A stretch of DNA of 42,935 bases from Achromobacter sp. ASV32 (GCF_016428805.1 NZ_JAELTJ010000039.1:1-42935); one strand, 5' to 3'. Positions 1-10,124 are shown, counted from the first letter of the stretch. Notes: generated by a model not told the origin, from the sequence alone. Made by a program: numbers and translations.

Positions 1-463
1 GGTGCAGCTGGGACACGATGACACGCTCGGTGCCATTGATGACGAACGAACCGGTGCCCGTCATGAGCGGAATTTCGCCCATGTAGACTTCCTGTTCCTT
101 CACTTCCTTGACGGTGGGCTTGCTGACTTCGCGGTCAAGCAGCACCAGGCGGACCTTGGCTCGCAGGGGCGAGGCATAGGTCAGGCCACGTTGCTGACAT
201 TCCTTGACATCGAACACCGGTTCGCCGAGCACATAGCTCACGAACTCCAAGCGCGCCATACCGTTGTGACTAACGATCGGGAAAATCGACGAAAACGCCG
301 CCTGCAAACCGTCGGCTACGCGATCGGACGGGGCGGTATCCGCCTGCAGGAAAGTTAGGTAGGATTGAAGCTGTGTCGCCAAAAGGAAAGGAACGTTTTG
401 AACGTCTTCACGCTTGGCGAAGCTTTTGCGGATGCGCTTTTTTTCGGTGTACGAGTAAGGCAT
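1..463 (-). CDS. rpoB: RNA polymerase beta subunit, N-terminal part (cut by window edge)
   Basis: This is the start of the beta subunit of RNA polymerase; only about 154 residues lie in the window and the gene runs off the left edge. The minus-strand reading begins [15 protein letters not shown], the usual beta-subunit start, and continues into the conserved N-terminal protrusion region (for example [12 protein letters not shown] and the later [15 protein letters not shown]). The ATG at 463 follows a GGAG ribosome binding site about seven bases upstream. It is the last gene seen of the rplK-rplA-rplJ-rplL-rpoB series and is separated from rplL by 162 bases with two strong hairpins. Frameshifts are absent. 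The identification is very secure. Confidence 0.97.
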   Translation of the reverse strand, partial: MPYSYTEKKRIRKSFAKREDVQNVPFLLATQLQSYLTFLQADTAPSDRVADGLQAAFSSIFPIVSHNGMARLEFVSYVLGEPVFDVKECQQRGLTYASPLRAKVRLVLLDREVSKPTVKEVKEQEVYMGEIPLMTGTGSFVINGTERVIVSQLH

Positions 464-520
464 GAGCACTCCGACTCGAGGTTGCATGGGCCGTCAACCA
501 CGGCCCCAGGTGATACGACT

Positions 521-567
521 CCAGGAAACCCCTCTGAAAGGTCATGACCCCAGTAGGGGTTTCCTGG
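521..567 (-). repeat. 13-bp perfect inverted repeat between rplL and rpoB
   Basis: The arms 521-533 and 555-567 (CCAGGAAACCCCT and its exact complement) are separated by 21 bases and would form a stable RNA stem in the rplL-rpoB spacer. In E. coli this spacer carries an RNase III processing site and an attenuator, so a processing role is a reasonable inference. Confidence 0.6.
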
Positions 568-573
568 AAACGC

Positions 574-610
574 AAAAGCCCGGGGACTGCAAACTGCGCT
601 GTCCCCGGGC
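574..610 (-). terminator. Attenuator-like hairpin between rplL and rpoB
   Basis: A perfect 10-bp GC-rich stem (578-587 with 601-610, GCCCGGGGAC type) with a 13-base loop is followed on the minus strand by TTTTGCG. It lies just after the rplL stop. Partial termination here would lower rpoB output relative to L7/L12, as known in E. coli. The short U tract fits attenuation rather than full termination. Confidence 0.65.
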
Positions 611-625
611 AAATTGACGCAGGTC

Positions 626-1006
626 TTACTTGACTTCGACCTTGGCGCCAGCTTCTTCCAGCTTCTTCTTGGCGGCTTCGGCGTCAGCCTTGGCCACAGC
701 TTCCTTGACGGGCTTCGGAGCGCCGTCAACCAGGTCCTTGGCTTCCTTCAGACCCAGACCGGTCAGCTCGCGCACGGCCTTGATGACGCTAACCTTGTTG
801 GCGCCAGCTTCGGTCAGAACGACGGTGAACTCGGTTTGCTCTTCAGCAGCGGCGGCAGCGCCACCAGCAGCGGGAGCAGCGACAGCGACAGCGGCGGCAG
901 CAGCCGACACGCCGAACTTCTCTTCCATTTCCTTGATCAGCTCGGACAGCTCGAGCACGGTCATGCCAGCGATGGCGTCAAGGATTTCAGCTTTGTTAAG
1001 TGCCAT
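626..1006 (-). CDS. rplL: Ribosomal protein L7/L12
   Basis: This 126-residue acidic protein forms the stalk of the large ribosomal subunit, which recruits translation factors. It shows the standard three-part build: an N-terminal dimerisation helix ([20 protein letters not shown]), an Ala/Gly-rich hinge at about 36-57, and the C-terminal domain with the conserved [20 protein letters not shown] segment and a Lys/Glu/Val tail. Length agrees with the family. It lies 81 bases after rplJ and is expected to be co-transcribed with it and rpoB. The hinge is alanine-richer than usual, which is common in GC-rich betaproteobacteria. Confidence 0.98.
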   Translation of the reverse strand: MALNKAEILDAIAGMTVLELSELIKEMEEKFGVSAAAAAVAVAAPAAGGAAAAAEEQTEFTVVLTEAGANKVSVIKAVRELTGLGLKEAKDLVDGAPKPVKEAVAKADAEAAKKKLEEAGAKVEVK

Positions 1007-1087
1007 TTTTCAGAACTCCAAAAATTTTGGTAATGCCAGGGTTTGGGTGTCGCTCGGTCGTTCAGCGAATTCCGTGAAGGAGGGCGA

Positions 1088-1612
1088 TTAAGCCGCAGCC
1101 TTCTGGTCGCGCACGGCGGCGAGGCCACGGGCGAACTTGGTCGGAACTTCGTTGAGCGTACGCACGAATTGCGCGATGGGGGCTTGCATGGTGCCCAGCA
1201 GTTTCGACAGCAACTCTTCGCGCGAGGGCATGGTGGCCAGAGCCTTCACACCATCTTGGTTCAGCAGGCTGTTGGGCAATGCGCCCGCCTTGATGACCAG
1301 CTTGTCGTTGCTTTTCGCGAAACCTGCGAGGACCTTGGCCGCCGAAACCGGATCAGTGCTGATGCCATAGATCAGCGGACCGGTCAGTTGCTCAGCCAAC
1401 GGCTCGAAAGCCGTGCCGGCAACAGCACGACGGGCCAGCGAGTTCTTCAGAACACGCAGATACACGCCCGATTCACGCGCAGTTTTGCGCAGTACGGTGA
1501 CAGAGGCGACGTCCAGACCACGGTACTCGGCGATAACAATCGATTGCGCCTTGGCCACTTCGGCCGAGACTTCCTCGATTACCACCGCTTTCTCTTGACG
1601 ATTGAGACTCAC
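1088..1612 (-). CDS. rplJ: Ribosomal protein L10
   Basis: L10 (174 residues) anchors the L7/L12 dimers to 23S rRNA and, in complex with L7/L12, represses its own mRNA in E. coli. The sequence begins with the conserved [14 protein letters not shown] helix and contains the [16 protein letters not shown] and [20 protein letters not shown] segments. The start is a GTG at 1612, preceded by GGAG about nine bases upstream; no in-frame ATG fits the conserved N-terminus. A 270-base leader with several hairpins separates it from rplA, the expected place for the L10 regulatory leader. Identification is secure. Confidence 0.97.
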   Translation of the reverse strand: MSLNRQEKAVVIEEVSAEVAKAQSIVIAEYRGLDVASVTVLRKTARESGVYLRVLKNSLARRAVAGTAFEPLAEQLTGPLIYGISTDPVSAAKVLAGFAKSNDKLVIKAGALPNSLLNQDGVKALATMPSREELLSKLLGTMQAPIAQFVRTLNEVPTKFARGLAAVRDQKAAA

Positions 1613-1882
1613 GGTTTGAACACTCCATCAAAAGACGTTTGGGGCCTAAGCCTTGCACGTCAACCGAATGCGGCGCCTGGTCGAGTTCTTCAGATAAAGA
1701 ATTCTTCCTGGGGACGCCGTCTACGCTGGATCCGAACTATGCGAGCTTCGGGATTAAGCGGGGCAGCGAGGGGACTGCTTCCAGTGGAAGGAGAACCTTC
1801 ACACTGCCCTGCTCCAGCGGTCTTTGACAGCAACATCCGGAGGGATCCGGATGCAGCCCAAAGTACGTTTACTGCTGTTGGC
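1613..1882 (-). promoter_or_regulatory. rplJ leader, probable L10 autoregulatory RNA
   Basis: This 270-base spacer has no gene. On the minus strand it holds an 8-bp perfect hairpin close after rplA (1834-1853, CATCCGGA arms, four-base loop), then a longer domain closed by a GGGCAG/CTGCCC pairing (1761-1766 with 1804-1809). That domain contains two small hairpins (1774-1785 and 1787-1800). Position and branched fold match the L10 leader known in many bacteria, where L10-(L12) binding stops translation. I did not identify a convincing promoter here. The fold is by eye; a covariance-model search would decide. Confidence 0.6.
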
Positions 1883-2584
1883 TTAGTTGGAAGCCGACAG
1901 CGAGGCAATTTCCACACGCGCACCGCCGCCCATCGTGGACGAGACAGCCAGCTTGCGCAGGTAGATGCCCTTGGACGCGGCGGGACGAGCCTTTTGCAGG
2001 GCGTCGACCAGAGCGGCCAGGTTGGTTTGCAGCTGCTCCACGCCGAACGACGCACGGCCGATCGTTGCGTGGATGATGCCGGCCTTGTCGGTACGGTACT
2101 GAACCTGACCGGCCTTGGCGTTCTTGACAGCGGTGGCGACGTCAGGCGTCACGGTGCCGACCTTCGGGTTCGGCATCAGGCCACGGGGACCCAGGATCTG
2201 GCCCAGGGCACCCACGACACGCATCGTGTCGGGCGAAGCGATGACGACGTCGAAGTCCATTTGACCGGCCTTGATCGCGTCAGCCAGGTCGTCCAGGCCG
2301 ACGATGTCGGCGCCAGCGGCCTTGGCGGCCTCAGCCTTGTCGCCTTGGGCGAACACGGCCACGCGAACCGTCTTGCCGGTGCCGGCGGGCAGCACGACCG
2401 AACCGCGGACCAGTTGGTCCGACTTCTTCGGGTCGATGCCGAGCTGCACGGCCACGTCAATGGATTCATTGAACTTGGCGACAGCGGTTTCCTTGACCAG
2501 GGTCAGGGCTTCGGCGACCGGGTACAGCTTGGTACGGTCGATCTTTTGCGCAATGGCGGCGGCGCGCTTGGACAGTTTTGCCAT
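1883..2584 (-). CDS. rplA: Ribosomal protein L1
   Basis: L1 (233 residues) binds 23S rRNA at the mobile L1 stalk near the E site, and in E. coli also represses translation of the L11-L1 mRNA. The N-terminal half contains [20 protein letters not shown], followed by the [20 protein letters not shown] stretch. The conserved [21 protein letters not shown] block near the C-terminus completes the family pattern. The ATG at 2584 starts two bases after the rplK stop, so the two genes are translated from one message. Length is normal. Confidence 0.98.
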   Translation of the reverse strand: MAKLSKRAAAIAQKIDRTKLYPVAEALTLVKETAVAKFNESIDVAVQLGIDPKKSDQLVRGSVVLPAGTGKTVRVAVFAQGDKAEAAKAAGADIVGLDDLADAIKAGQMDFDVVIASPDTMRVVGALGQILGPRGLMPNPKVGTVTPDVATAVKNAKAGQVQYRTDKAGIIHATIGRASFGVEQLQTNLAALVDALQKARPAASKGIYLRKLAVSSTMGGGARVEIASLSASN

Positions 2585-2586
2585 GA

Positions 2587-3018
2587 TTAGATCCCCTCAA
2601 CCGTGATGCCCATGCTGCGGGCGCTGCCAGCGATCGTACGCACAGCGGCGTCCAGATCAGCGGCGGTCAGATCGGGGCCCTTGGCCTTGGCGATTTCTTC
2701 AGCCTGGGCGCGGGTCAGCGTGCCGACCTTATCGGTATGCGGCTTGGGCGAACCCTTTTGCACGCCGGCGGCCTTCTTGATGAGGACCGTCGCGGGCGGG
2801 GTCTTCATGATGAAGGTGAAGCTCTTGTCGGCGAAAGCGGTGATCACCACCGGAATCGGCAGACCAGGCTCCATGCCTTGGGTCTTGGCGTTGAACGCCT
2901 TGCAGAATTCCATGATGTTCAGGCCACGCTGACCCAGGGCCGGGCCAATCGGGGGGGAGGGGTTAGCCTTACCAGCCGGCACTTGCAGCTTGATAAAGCC
3001 GACGATCTTCTTCGCCAT
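2587..3018 (-). CDS. rplK: Ribosomal protein L11
   Basis: L11 (143 residues) binds the GTPase-associated region of 23S rRNA. The start [20 protein letters not shown] and the following [19 protein letters not shown] block are diagnostic; the C-terminal domain ends with the [10 protein letters not shown] motif. An AAGGAG site precedes the ATG at 3018. It follows nusG after 63 bases and overlaps none of its neighbours. It heads the rplK-rplA pair, which in other bacteria is controlled by L1 binding near the start of the message. Confidence 0.98.
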   Translation of the reverse strand: MAKKIVGFIKLQVPAGKANPSPPIGPALGQRGLNIMEFCKAFNAKTQGMEPGLPIPVVITAFADKSFTFIMKTPPATVLIKKAAGVQKGSPKPHTDKVGTLTRAQAEEIAKAKGPDLTAADLDAAVRTIAGSARSMGITVEGI

Positions 3019-3081
3019 GCTTTGCTCCTTGCGGGTTATATCGCCCTAGCACGCAGGCCAGGGCTCCCCGGGGGGTTGAAA

Positions 3082-3615
3082 TCAGGTCTTTTCGACCTGG
3101 CTGAAATCGAGTTCGACGGGCGTGGCACGACCAAAAATCGTGACCGACACGCGAACCTTGCTTTTTTCGTAGTTGACTTCTTCGACGTTGCCGTTGAAGT
3201 CCGCAAACGGACCTTCCTTGACCCGAACCATCTCGCCCACTTCGAACAGGATCTTGGGGCGGGGTTTCTCGACACCCTCTTCCATCTGGGAGAGGATCTT
3301 CGCGACTTCCTTCTCGGAAATCGGGGTCGGACGGTTGCCCGAGCCACCCAAAAAACCGGTGACGCGGTTGGTGTTCTTGACCAAATGCCACGTTTCGTCG
3401 GTCAGGTCCATTTCAACCAGGACGTAACCGGGGAAAATGCGGCGTTCGGTGATCGACTTCTGACCACCCTTGACCTCGACGACTTCTTCGGAGGGCACAA
3501 GGATCTGGCCAAAAGACGTTTGCAGGCCCGCGCGCTCAATGCGCTCGATCAAGGCCTTATGTACGCTTTTCTCCATGCCGGAGTACACATGGACGACATA
3601 CCAACGCTTACTCAT
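3082..3615 (-). CDS. nusG: Transcription termination/antitermination factor NusG
   Basis: NusG (177 residues) binds the RNA polymerase clamp and links it to Rho or to ribosomal protein S10. Residues 1 to about 115 form the NGN domain, starting with [20 protein letters not shown] and including [20 protein letters not shown]. The C-terminal KOW domain follows ([20 protein letters not shown]). The gene starts nine bases after the secE stop, so the two are surely co-transcribed. Length and motifs are standard. Confidence 0.98.
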   Translation of the reverse strand: MSKRWYVVHVYSGMEKSVHKALIERIERAGLQTSFGQILVPSEEVVEVKGGQKSITERRIFPGYVLVEMDLTDETWHLVKNTNRVTGFLGGSGNRPTPISEKEVAKILSQMEEGVEKPRPKILFEVGEMVRVKEGPFADFNGNVEEVNYEKSKVRVSVTIFGRATPVELDFSQVEKT

Positions 3616-3624
3616 TTGCCGTCC

Positions 3625-4005
3625 TTATTTCCAGCCCAACAGCAGGCCGTAAAGAATCCATTCGATGCCCTTGTCGAGCACCCACATGAAAATGCCCATG
3701 ATCGCCACGAACGCGAAAACGATGCCCGTCATCTGGGTCGTTTCCTTGCGGGTGGGCCACGAGACACGCTTGACTTCGTTGTAGGACTCGCTGGCGAAGC
3801 TCAAGGTACGGCGGCCGGGTTCGCTGAACCAGGCGATCACAGCTGCGATCACGAGGCCGCCGACGAACACGCCGACACGTGCAGGCATCGGTTGCGCGCT
3901 AAGCACGGAAAACCCGACGATGCCAGCAATAACGACGAGAACCGCCAGCCCGAGCTTCACCCGGTCGGCGGTACTGGTTACAGTTTCTACGCTGGTATTA
4001 GACAT
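3625..4005 (-). CDS. secE: Preprotein translocase subunit SecE
   Basis: SecE is the small essential clamp of the SecYEG channel in the inner membrane. This version has 126 residues and three predicted membrane helices (about 18-36, 41-58 and 96-118), the long form also found in E. coli. The conserved amphipathic segment before the last helix is present (YNEVKRVSWPTRKETTQMT). It lies between tRNA-Trp and nusG, the classic secE-nusG arrangement. Confidence 0.96.
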   Translation of the reverse strand: MSNTSVETVTSTADRVKLGLAVLVVIAGIVGFSVLSAQPMPARVGVFVGGLVIAAVIAWFSEPGRRTLSFASESYNEVKRVSWPTRKETTQMTGIVFAFVAIMGIFMWVLDKGIEWILYGLLLGWK

Positions 4006-4069
4006 ATTGCGACGCGAGCCGCCGTGAATGCGTAACTCGCGATGATCTCCCGCGGGTTTATCCTGGCGG

Positions 4070-4145
4070 TGGCAGGGGCAGTAGGAATCGAACCTACAAC
4101 CTTCGGTTTTGGAGACCGACGCTCTGCCAATTGAGCTATGCCCCT
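4070..4145 (-). tRNA. tRNA-Trp (anticodon CCA)
   Basis: The minus strand gives a 76-base cloverleaf with acceptor stem AGGGGCA/TGCCCCT, D arm GCTCAATTGGCAGAGC, anticodon loop with CCA, T arm with GGTTCGATTCC, and an encoded CCA end at 4070-4072. It lies between tuf and secE, as in many proteobacteria. Confidence 0.97.
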
Positions 4146-4241
4146 AAAACACTACACGTGCACTACATTTCAACCACTTTCCGCACCTGCTGCCTGCGTG
4201 GCAGCTTGCGGAACCATACATAGTACTACTTTTACAGCAAA

Positions 4242-4278
4242 GATGGATAGAGGGGCTTGAGAGCCCACTCTACCCATC
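4242..4278 (-). terminator. Hairpin after tuf
   Basis: A long imperfect stem (GATGG-TAGAG-GGCT arms around a TGAG loop on the plus strand) lies ten bases after the tuf stop. On the minus strand it is followed by TTTGCTG, a weak U tract. It probably marks the main end of the tRNA-tuf transcript. Confidence 0.55.
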
Positions 4279-4288
4279 TGGGTATTGC

Positions 4289-5479
<1,191 letters not shown>

Positions 5480-5536
5480 GGCTGACTCCTGACCTGGATT
5501 GCGCTTCTGACTGAAGAAAAGAACTTTGGAAATTAG

Positions 5537-5611
<75 letters not shown>

Positions 5612-5621
5612 ATGTAAATCT

Positions 5622-5695
5622 TGGAGCGGGTGAAGGGAATCGAACCCTCGTCGTAAGCTTGGAAGGCTTCTGCTCTACCATTGAGCTACACCCGC
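5622..5695 (-). tRNA. tRNA-Gly (anticodon TCC)
   Basis: A 74-base cloverleaf with acceptor stem GCGGGTG/CACCCGC, D arm GCTCAATGGTAGAGC, anticodon TCC in loop CTTCCAA, T arm GGTTCGATTCC and encoded CCA (5622-5624). Confidence 0.97.
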
Positions 5696-5746
5696 GGGCT
5701 ATCCATTCACCACGTCTTGTACTGCATTCCCAGACTTTCAAAATCA

Positions 5747-5835
5747 AGGCCTGGGGAACCTTACAACCTTCGTTGCGAAGGCCGCCCAGTTCCCTAGGCC
5801 TACATTTTAAAATCCAGGCAAACATCGCCTGGATT
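5747..5835 (-). repeat. Nested hairpins in the tRNA-Tyr/tRNA-Gly spacer
   Basis: The spacer holds two structures. A perfect 9-bp stem (5811-5819 with 5827-5835, AATCCAGGC arms) is followed on the minus strand by TTTTAAAATG and looks like an attenuator or processing stem. Next, a 13-bp arm pair (5747-5759 with 5789-5801, one mismatch) encloses a 6-bp hairpin (CCTTCG/CGAAGG at 5767-5781). RNase-guided separation of the tRNAs, or partial termination, are both possible. Confidence 0.5.
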
Positions 5836-5849
5836 CAGGTATGGGTCTC

Positions 5850-5936
5850 TGGTGGAGGAGGTTGGATTCGAACCAACGTAGACGCAAGGTCAACAGATTT
5901 ACAGTCTGCCCCCTTTAACCACTCGGGCACCCCTCC
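5850..5936 (-). tRNA. tRNA-Tyr (anticodon GTA)
   Basis: An 87-base class II tRNA with a long variable arm: acceptor GGAGGGG/CTCCTCC, D arm with GCCCGAGTGG, anticodon GTA in CTGTAAA, T arm GGTTCGAATCC, encoded CCA at 5850-5852. It is the first gene of the tRNA-tuf transcript. Confidence 0.97.
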
Positions 5937-5951
5937 AGCGGAGAACTTGAG

Positions 5952-5980
5952 ATTATGAACACTTTCAAATCCGCTGTCAA
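5952..5980 (-). promoter_or_regulatory. Consensus sigma-70 promoter of the tRNA-tuf operon
   Basis: On the minus strand TTGACA (5975-5980) and CATAAT (5952-5957) are separated by exactly 17 bases. The -10 ends 15 bases before the tRNA-Tyr 5' end, so transcription would start just upstream of the tRNA. This is the strongest promoter match I noticed in the window. Confidence 0.85.
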
Positions 5981-6051
5981 ACGCCCGGGACGAAAAATAT
6001 TCAAATCTTTTGTTCTACCTCCGCCGCGTTTCCGCGCAGAGGGGGCGAAGC

Positions 6052-7215
6052 TTACAAGATTCCGCGCACGGCTGCACGGAAAAGTTCGGCGTACTGCGCC
6101 GGCGTGTAGATGACGGGGTTGGTTCCCCCCGAAGGATCCTCGCTGGCCATGCGCCCTACCCGCTTGGCTTCCGAATCATTGATGCCGATGTCGGCCAGGG
6201 TATGCGGGATGCCTACGGTGTCGCGCAGCGCCAGCACCCATTCGAGCACGGCGCCCGGCCCGTCGCCGGGCAGCGCCAGGTAACGCGCCAGCGCCTGCAG
6301 CCGGGGCGCCACCGCGTGTTCGTTGGCCTTGAGCACGTAGGGCATGAGGATGGCGTTGAGCATGCCGTGGTGCGCGTCGTACAGCGCGCCCAGCGGATGC
6401 GCCAAGGCGTGCATCGCGCCAAGTCCGCGCTGGAACGCCGTGGCGCCCATGCTGGACGCCACCAGCATCTGCTGGCGGGCCTGCAGATCGGCGCCGTCCG
6501 CCACGGCCTGCGGCAGGTATTCCTTGATCATGCGCATGCCTTCGAGCGCGATGCCGGATGCCATGGGATGGAAGAACGGCGAACAATAGGCTTCCAGGTT
6601 GTGCGACAGCGCATCCATGCCGGTAGCCGCGGTGATCCTGGGCGGCAGGCCGACCGTCAGTTCCGGGTCGAGGATGACGATGGCGGGCAGCATGCGCGCG
6701 TGGAAAATGATGCGTTTGACGTGGGCCGTCTCGTCGGTAATCACCGATGCGCGCCCGACTTCAGAGCCTGTGCCGGCAGTTGTCGGCACCGCCACCACCG
6801 GCGCCATGCCGGCCACGTTGACGCGCAGGTAGTTGTCGCCCACGTCTTCGAAATCCCATAGCGGACGATTCTGGCCCGCCATCAGCGCAATCGCCTTGGC
6901 CGCGTCCAGCGCCGAGCCGCCGCCAAAAGCAATCACGCCATCATGCCGCCCTTCGCGATAGCGTGCGACGCCGTCATCGACGTTGCGGCCGGTCGGATTG
7001 CCCTTCACTTCATGGAACAGGCCGCATTCCAGGCCCGCCTGGCGGCAAGCCCGCACCGCCTCGCCGATCATCGGCAACGCTGCCAGACCTGGGTCAGTGA
7101 CCAGCAATGGCCGCCTCATGCCGAGTTCGCTGCACCATTGCGGCAGTTCTTTGATGCGGCCGGGGCCCGCCTTGATGGCGGTGGGATAGTTCCAGTTGAC
7201 GCTGGGGACATTCAT
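6052..7215 (-). CDS. Iron-containing alcohol dehydrogenase (group III)
   Basis: This 387-residue protein belongs to the Fe-dependent NAD(P) alcohol dehydrogenases (FucO/AdhB type). The nucleotide site is seen in GGGSALDAAKAI (about 98-109) and TTAGTGSEVG. The four metal ligands can be placed as Asp201, His205, His269 and His283, with the spacing of FucO. AGGAG precedes the ATG at 7215. It is the last gene of the minus-strand arm, 22 bases after the aldehyde dehydrogenase, which suggests alcohol to aldehyde to acid oxidation of one substrate. The substrate cannot be read from the sequence; a small diol or amino alcohol derivative is an inference from the neighbours. Confidence 0.9.
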   Translation of the reverse strand: MNVPSVNWNYPTAIKAGPGRIKELPQWCSELGMRRPLLVTDPGLAALPMIGEAVRACRQAGLECGLFHEVKGNPTGRNVDDGVARYREGRHDGVIAFGGGSALDAAKAIALMAGQNRPLWDFEDVGDNYLRVNVAGMAPVVAVPTTAGTGSEVGRASVITDETAHVKRIIFHARMLPAIVILDPELTVGLPPRITAATGMDALSHNLEAYCSPFFHPMASGIALEGMRMIKEYLPQAVADGADLQARQQMLVASSMGATAFQRGLGAMHALAHPLGALYDAHHGMLNAILMPYVLKANEHAVAPRLQALARYLALPGDGPGAVLEWVLALRDTVGIPHTLADIGINDSEAKRVGRMASEDPSGGTNPVIYTPAQYAELFRAAVRGIL

Positions 7216-7237
7216 GTCGGCTCCTGGTCGCGCGGCC

Positions 7238-8629
7238 TCAGGCCACGCTGCGCAGATGGAAGGATTTGGCTTGCGTGAGTTGTTCGTAGCCGACCTGCGA
7301 CAGGGAAACGCCGCGGCCGGTGTGCTTGACGCCGGTCCAGGCCAGCGCGGGATCGAGATAATCGCAGCGGTTCATGAAGAAGGTGCCGGTGCGCACCTGG
7401 CGACCCAGATGCAGCGCGGCGTCTTCGTCCTGCGTGAACACGGCGGCGGTCAGGCCATAGGGACTGTCGTTCATCAACGCGACGGCCTCTTCATCGCTGT
7501 CCACGGGCATCACGCCCACCACCGGCCCGAAGCATTCGTCGTTCATGACGCGCATGTGGTGGTCGACCTGCGTGAGCAACGCTGGCGCCACGTAGGGCGT
7601 GCCGGCGCGCGCGGCTTGGAAGCGGGCGGGATCGGCCAGGTTTCGAGCGCCACGCGACAACGCCTCGGCAATCACCTCACGCACCTCGTCGGCGGCGCGC
7701 GTGCGCACCACCGGTCCCAAGGTGGTTTCCGCGCGCAGCGGATCGCCCAGCACATATTCGTTGGTCAAGGCGGCGGCGCGGTCGATGAATTCCTGATAGT
7801 GCGGCCGCGCCACATAGATGCGCTGGATGCCGCAGCAGGACTGGCCCGAATTGAAGAAGGCGCCATCCACCAGGGTTTCGACCGCATGCGCCAGCTTGGC
7901 GTCGGCACGGACATAGGCGGGATCGTTGCCACCCAACTCCAACCCCACGCCGATGAAGCGCCCTGCCGCGGCTTGTTCCACGCTGCGCCCGCCACGCACC
8001 GAACCGGTGAACGACACGTAGCCGATCTCGGGCGCGCGGATCAGCCGCTGCGCGATATCGTGGTTCGCATGCAGATACTGGAACACGCCTGGCGGCACGC
8101 CCGCTTCGCTGAACGCGCGCCCGATGAGTTCGGCGCACAGCGGCGTCTGGTCGGAGTGCTTGAGGATGACGGTGTTGCCCGCCATCAAGGCCGGCACGAT
8201 GCTGTTGACGGCGGTAAGCAACGGGTAATTCCACGGCGCGATCGTCAGCGCCACGCCGATCGGTTCGCGGCTGATGAACCGCGTGAAGCCGGTCAGCTCG
8301 GGCACGCGTATCGGCGCCAGCGCATCGGCCGCAATGCTGATCATGTGGCGCGCCCGTGCTTCGAATCCATCCACCTCGCCTGGCGTATAGCGCAGCGGCC
8401 GCCCCATCTGAATGGTGATCGCGCGCGCCGCCTCGACCTTGGCGGCGACAAAGCGCGAGACCGCATCCGACAGGATGCGCCCCCGCTCCTGCACGCCCAG
8501 CGCATGCCAGGCCCCCTGCGCGGCCTGGGCATTGGCCAGCGCCTGCGCGACCTGCGCTTCGCTGGCATATGGGCGGCGCACGACTTCGTGACCGTCGATG
8601 GGACTGATAGTGATGAGTTCCTGCGTCAT
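7238..8629 (-). CDS. NAD(P)-dependent aldehyde dehydrogenase
   Basis: A 463-residue aldehyde dehydrogenase of the ALDH superfamily. Visible motifs are the catalytic Asn in APWNYPLL (Asn134), SFTGSVRGG of the NAD fold, the general base in GLELGGNDP (Glu231) and the nucleophile Cys265 in NSGQSCCG. Length and order are normal, and the sequence resembles the succinate-semialdehyde/gamma-glutamyl-aldehyde group. It lies between the ligase and the Fe-alcohol dehydrogenase genes in the same direction, with short gaps (45 and 22 bases). With a gamma-glutamylating ligase next door, a gamma-glutamyl-aldehyde substrate (as for PuuC) is plausible but unproven. Confidence 0.92.
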   Translation of the reverse strand: MTQELITISPIDGHEVVRRPYASEAQVAQALANAQAAQGAWHALGVQERGRILSDAVSRFVAAKVEAARAITIQMGRPLRYTPGEVDGFEARARHMISIAADALAPIRVPELTGFTRFISREPIGVALTIAPWNYPLLTAVNSIVPALMAGNTVILKHSDQTPLCAELIGRAFSEAGVPPGVFQYLHANHDIAQRLIRAPEIGYVSFTGSVRGGRSVEQAAAGRFIGVGLELGGNDPAYVRADAKLAHAVETLVDGAFFNSGQSCCGIQRIYVARPHYQEFIDRAAALTNEYVLGDPLRAETTLGPVVRTRAADEVREVIAEALSRGARNLADPARFQAARAGTPYVAPALLTQVDHHMRVMNDECFGPVVGVMPVDSDEEAVALMNDSPYGLTAAVFTQDEDAALHLGRQVRTGTFFMNRCDYLDPALAWTGVKHTGRGVSLSQVGYEQLTQAKSFHLRSVA

Positions 8630-8674
8630 GGCGGCCCTATGCGTGCATGGTGGACAAGTGAAGATAAAAGGCGG

Positions 8675-10060
8675 TCAGATGATCTCGAAGTAGCGTGCCA
8701 ATTCCCAATCGGTGACATGGCGCCTGAACTGGCGCTCTTCCCATTCGCGCGTGGCGGCGTAGTGTTCGACGAAGGCGTCGCCGAACAGGTTGCGCGCCGC
8801 TTCGGATCCACGCAAGCGCTGAGCGGCTTCCCACAAGGTGGTGGGCAGGCGCAATTGCGGGGGGAATTGCTGCGTATACGCATTGCCCTGCACCATGGGT
8901 TCGGGCTCGAGGCCTTGCTCGATACCGTACAGGCCCGACGCCAGCGCAGCCGACAGCGCCAGGTAGGGATTGGCGTCGGCCGAGCCGATGCGCACTTCCA
9001 CCCGCTGCGACTTGTCGCTGCCAGGAATGAGCCGCAACGCGGTGGTGCGGTTCTCCATGCCCCAGGTGGCATCCAGCGGCGCCCAGTATCCCGGCACCAG
9101 CCGCGAATAGCTGTTGATGGTCTGCGCATATAGCGCCATGAATTCGGGCAGGTAGCGCTGCACCCCGGCCATGAATGCGGATTGCGTAGCGCTCATGCCA
9201 TGCGGCTGCGATTCGTCGTAGAACGCAGAGCGCCCGCTCTTGCGATCGCGCAGCGACAGGTGAATGTGGCCGCTCTGTCCAGGATGGTCATGCGACCACT
9301 TGGCCATGAAGGTGGCCATCAATCCGTTCTGCTGCGCCAGCGCCTTGGTGAATGTCTTGAAGAGGAAAGCCTTGTCGCCGGCCGCCGCGGCCTGGTCCAC
9401 CGCGATCGCCGCTTCCAGCACACCCGGCCCGGTCTCGGTATGCAGGCCCTCGATCGGCATGTCCATGCGCTCGCACATATCGAGCAACTTGCGGTAGAAG
9501 TCGCCCTGCACCGTACTGCGCAACATGGAATAACCGAAGTTTCCCGGCGTCCAGTTTTCCATGTCGCGGTAGCGCTTGGCGCGCACGGAGTGCGGCGTCT
9601 CACGAAACATGAAGAACTCGTATTCCAGCGCGGCGTAGACGTCGAATCCCATGCCCGCGGCCCGGTCCAGCGTGCGGTGCAACAGGCGGCGCGGGCAGAT
9701 CTCGGCCGCGGGGCCTTCGAACTCGGCCAGGAACAGCAGCATGTCTTCGCCGCCGGGCCCTTGCTCCAGCGGCAACCGTCGCCCCGTGGACGGCACGATG
9801 CGCAGCTTGGCGTCGGGATAGGCCGTGTGCCAGCCCGTGTACTTGGTGTTGTCGTAGAGCTGGTCGTCCAGGTCCCAGCCGAACACCACGTCGCAAAAGG
9901 CCAGTCCACCGCGCAGCGCGGACAGGAACTTGTCGCGCCGGATGTATTTGCCCAGCATGACGCCGTCAACGTCGGACAGGCCGACCTTGATGTGCGAGAG
10001 CGGGCTGGCTTGCACCAGCCGCTCTGCGTCTTCCACCGTTGCTACCCCTAGTGCATGCAT
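8675..10060 (-). CDS. Glutamine-synthetase-like ligase, probable gamma-glutamyl-amine synthetase
   Basis: This 461-residue protein has the glutamine synthetase fold: an N-terminal beta-grasp part (LVQASPLSHIKVGLSDVDG), the glutamate/metal site EYEFFMF, the HTETGPGVLEAA block, GQSGHIHLSL and ENRTTALRLI. It differs from the ammonia-using GlnA enzyme in the N-terminal region and resembles the PuuA/IpuC/GlnA4 type, which join glutamate to polyamines, isopropylamine or ethanolamine using ATP. Its place upstream of aldehyde and alcohol dehydrogenases supports a catabolic role. No gamma-glutamyl hydrolase is seen nearby, so the pathway would need an enzyme from elsewhere. The amine substrate is unknown. 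Confidence 0.85.
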   Translation of the reverse strand: MHALGVATVEDAERLVQASPLSHIKVGLSDVDGVMLGKYIRRDKFLSALRGGLAFCDVVFGWDLDDQLYDNTKYTGWHTAYPDAKLRIVPSTGRRLPLEQGPGGEDMLLFLAEFEGPAAEICPRRLLHRTLDRAAGMGFDVYAALEYEFFMFRETPHSVRAKRYRDMENWTPGNFGYSMLRSTVQGDFYRKLLDMCERMDMPIEGLHTETGPGVLEAAIAVDQAAAAGDKAFLFKTFTKALAQQNGLMATFMAKWSHDHPGQSGHIHLSLRDRKSGRSAFYDESQPHGMSATQSAFMAGVQRYLPEFMALYAQTINSYSRLVPGYWAPLDATWGMENRTTALRLIPGSDKSQRVEVRIGSADANPYLALSAALASGLYGIEQGLEPEPMVQGNAYTQQFPPQLRLPTTLWEAAQRLRGSEAARNLFGDAFVEHYAATREWEERQFRRHVTDWELARYFEII

Positions 10061-10124
10061 GCTCGATCACCTTGTCCGTGGCTGAAGCGTTGCGTTGACT
10101 TGCGGGGTCGCGGGGCGTGGCGTG

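Noticed and set aside
1043-2590. Long plus-strand open frame over rplJ and rplA
   Set aside because: It is a GC-rich shadow of the minus-strand ribosomal genes, which have clear homology. Similar long plus-strand shadows over rplK/nusG, tuf, ALDH/GS and tctA were dismissed for the same reason.
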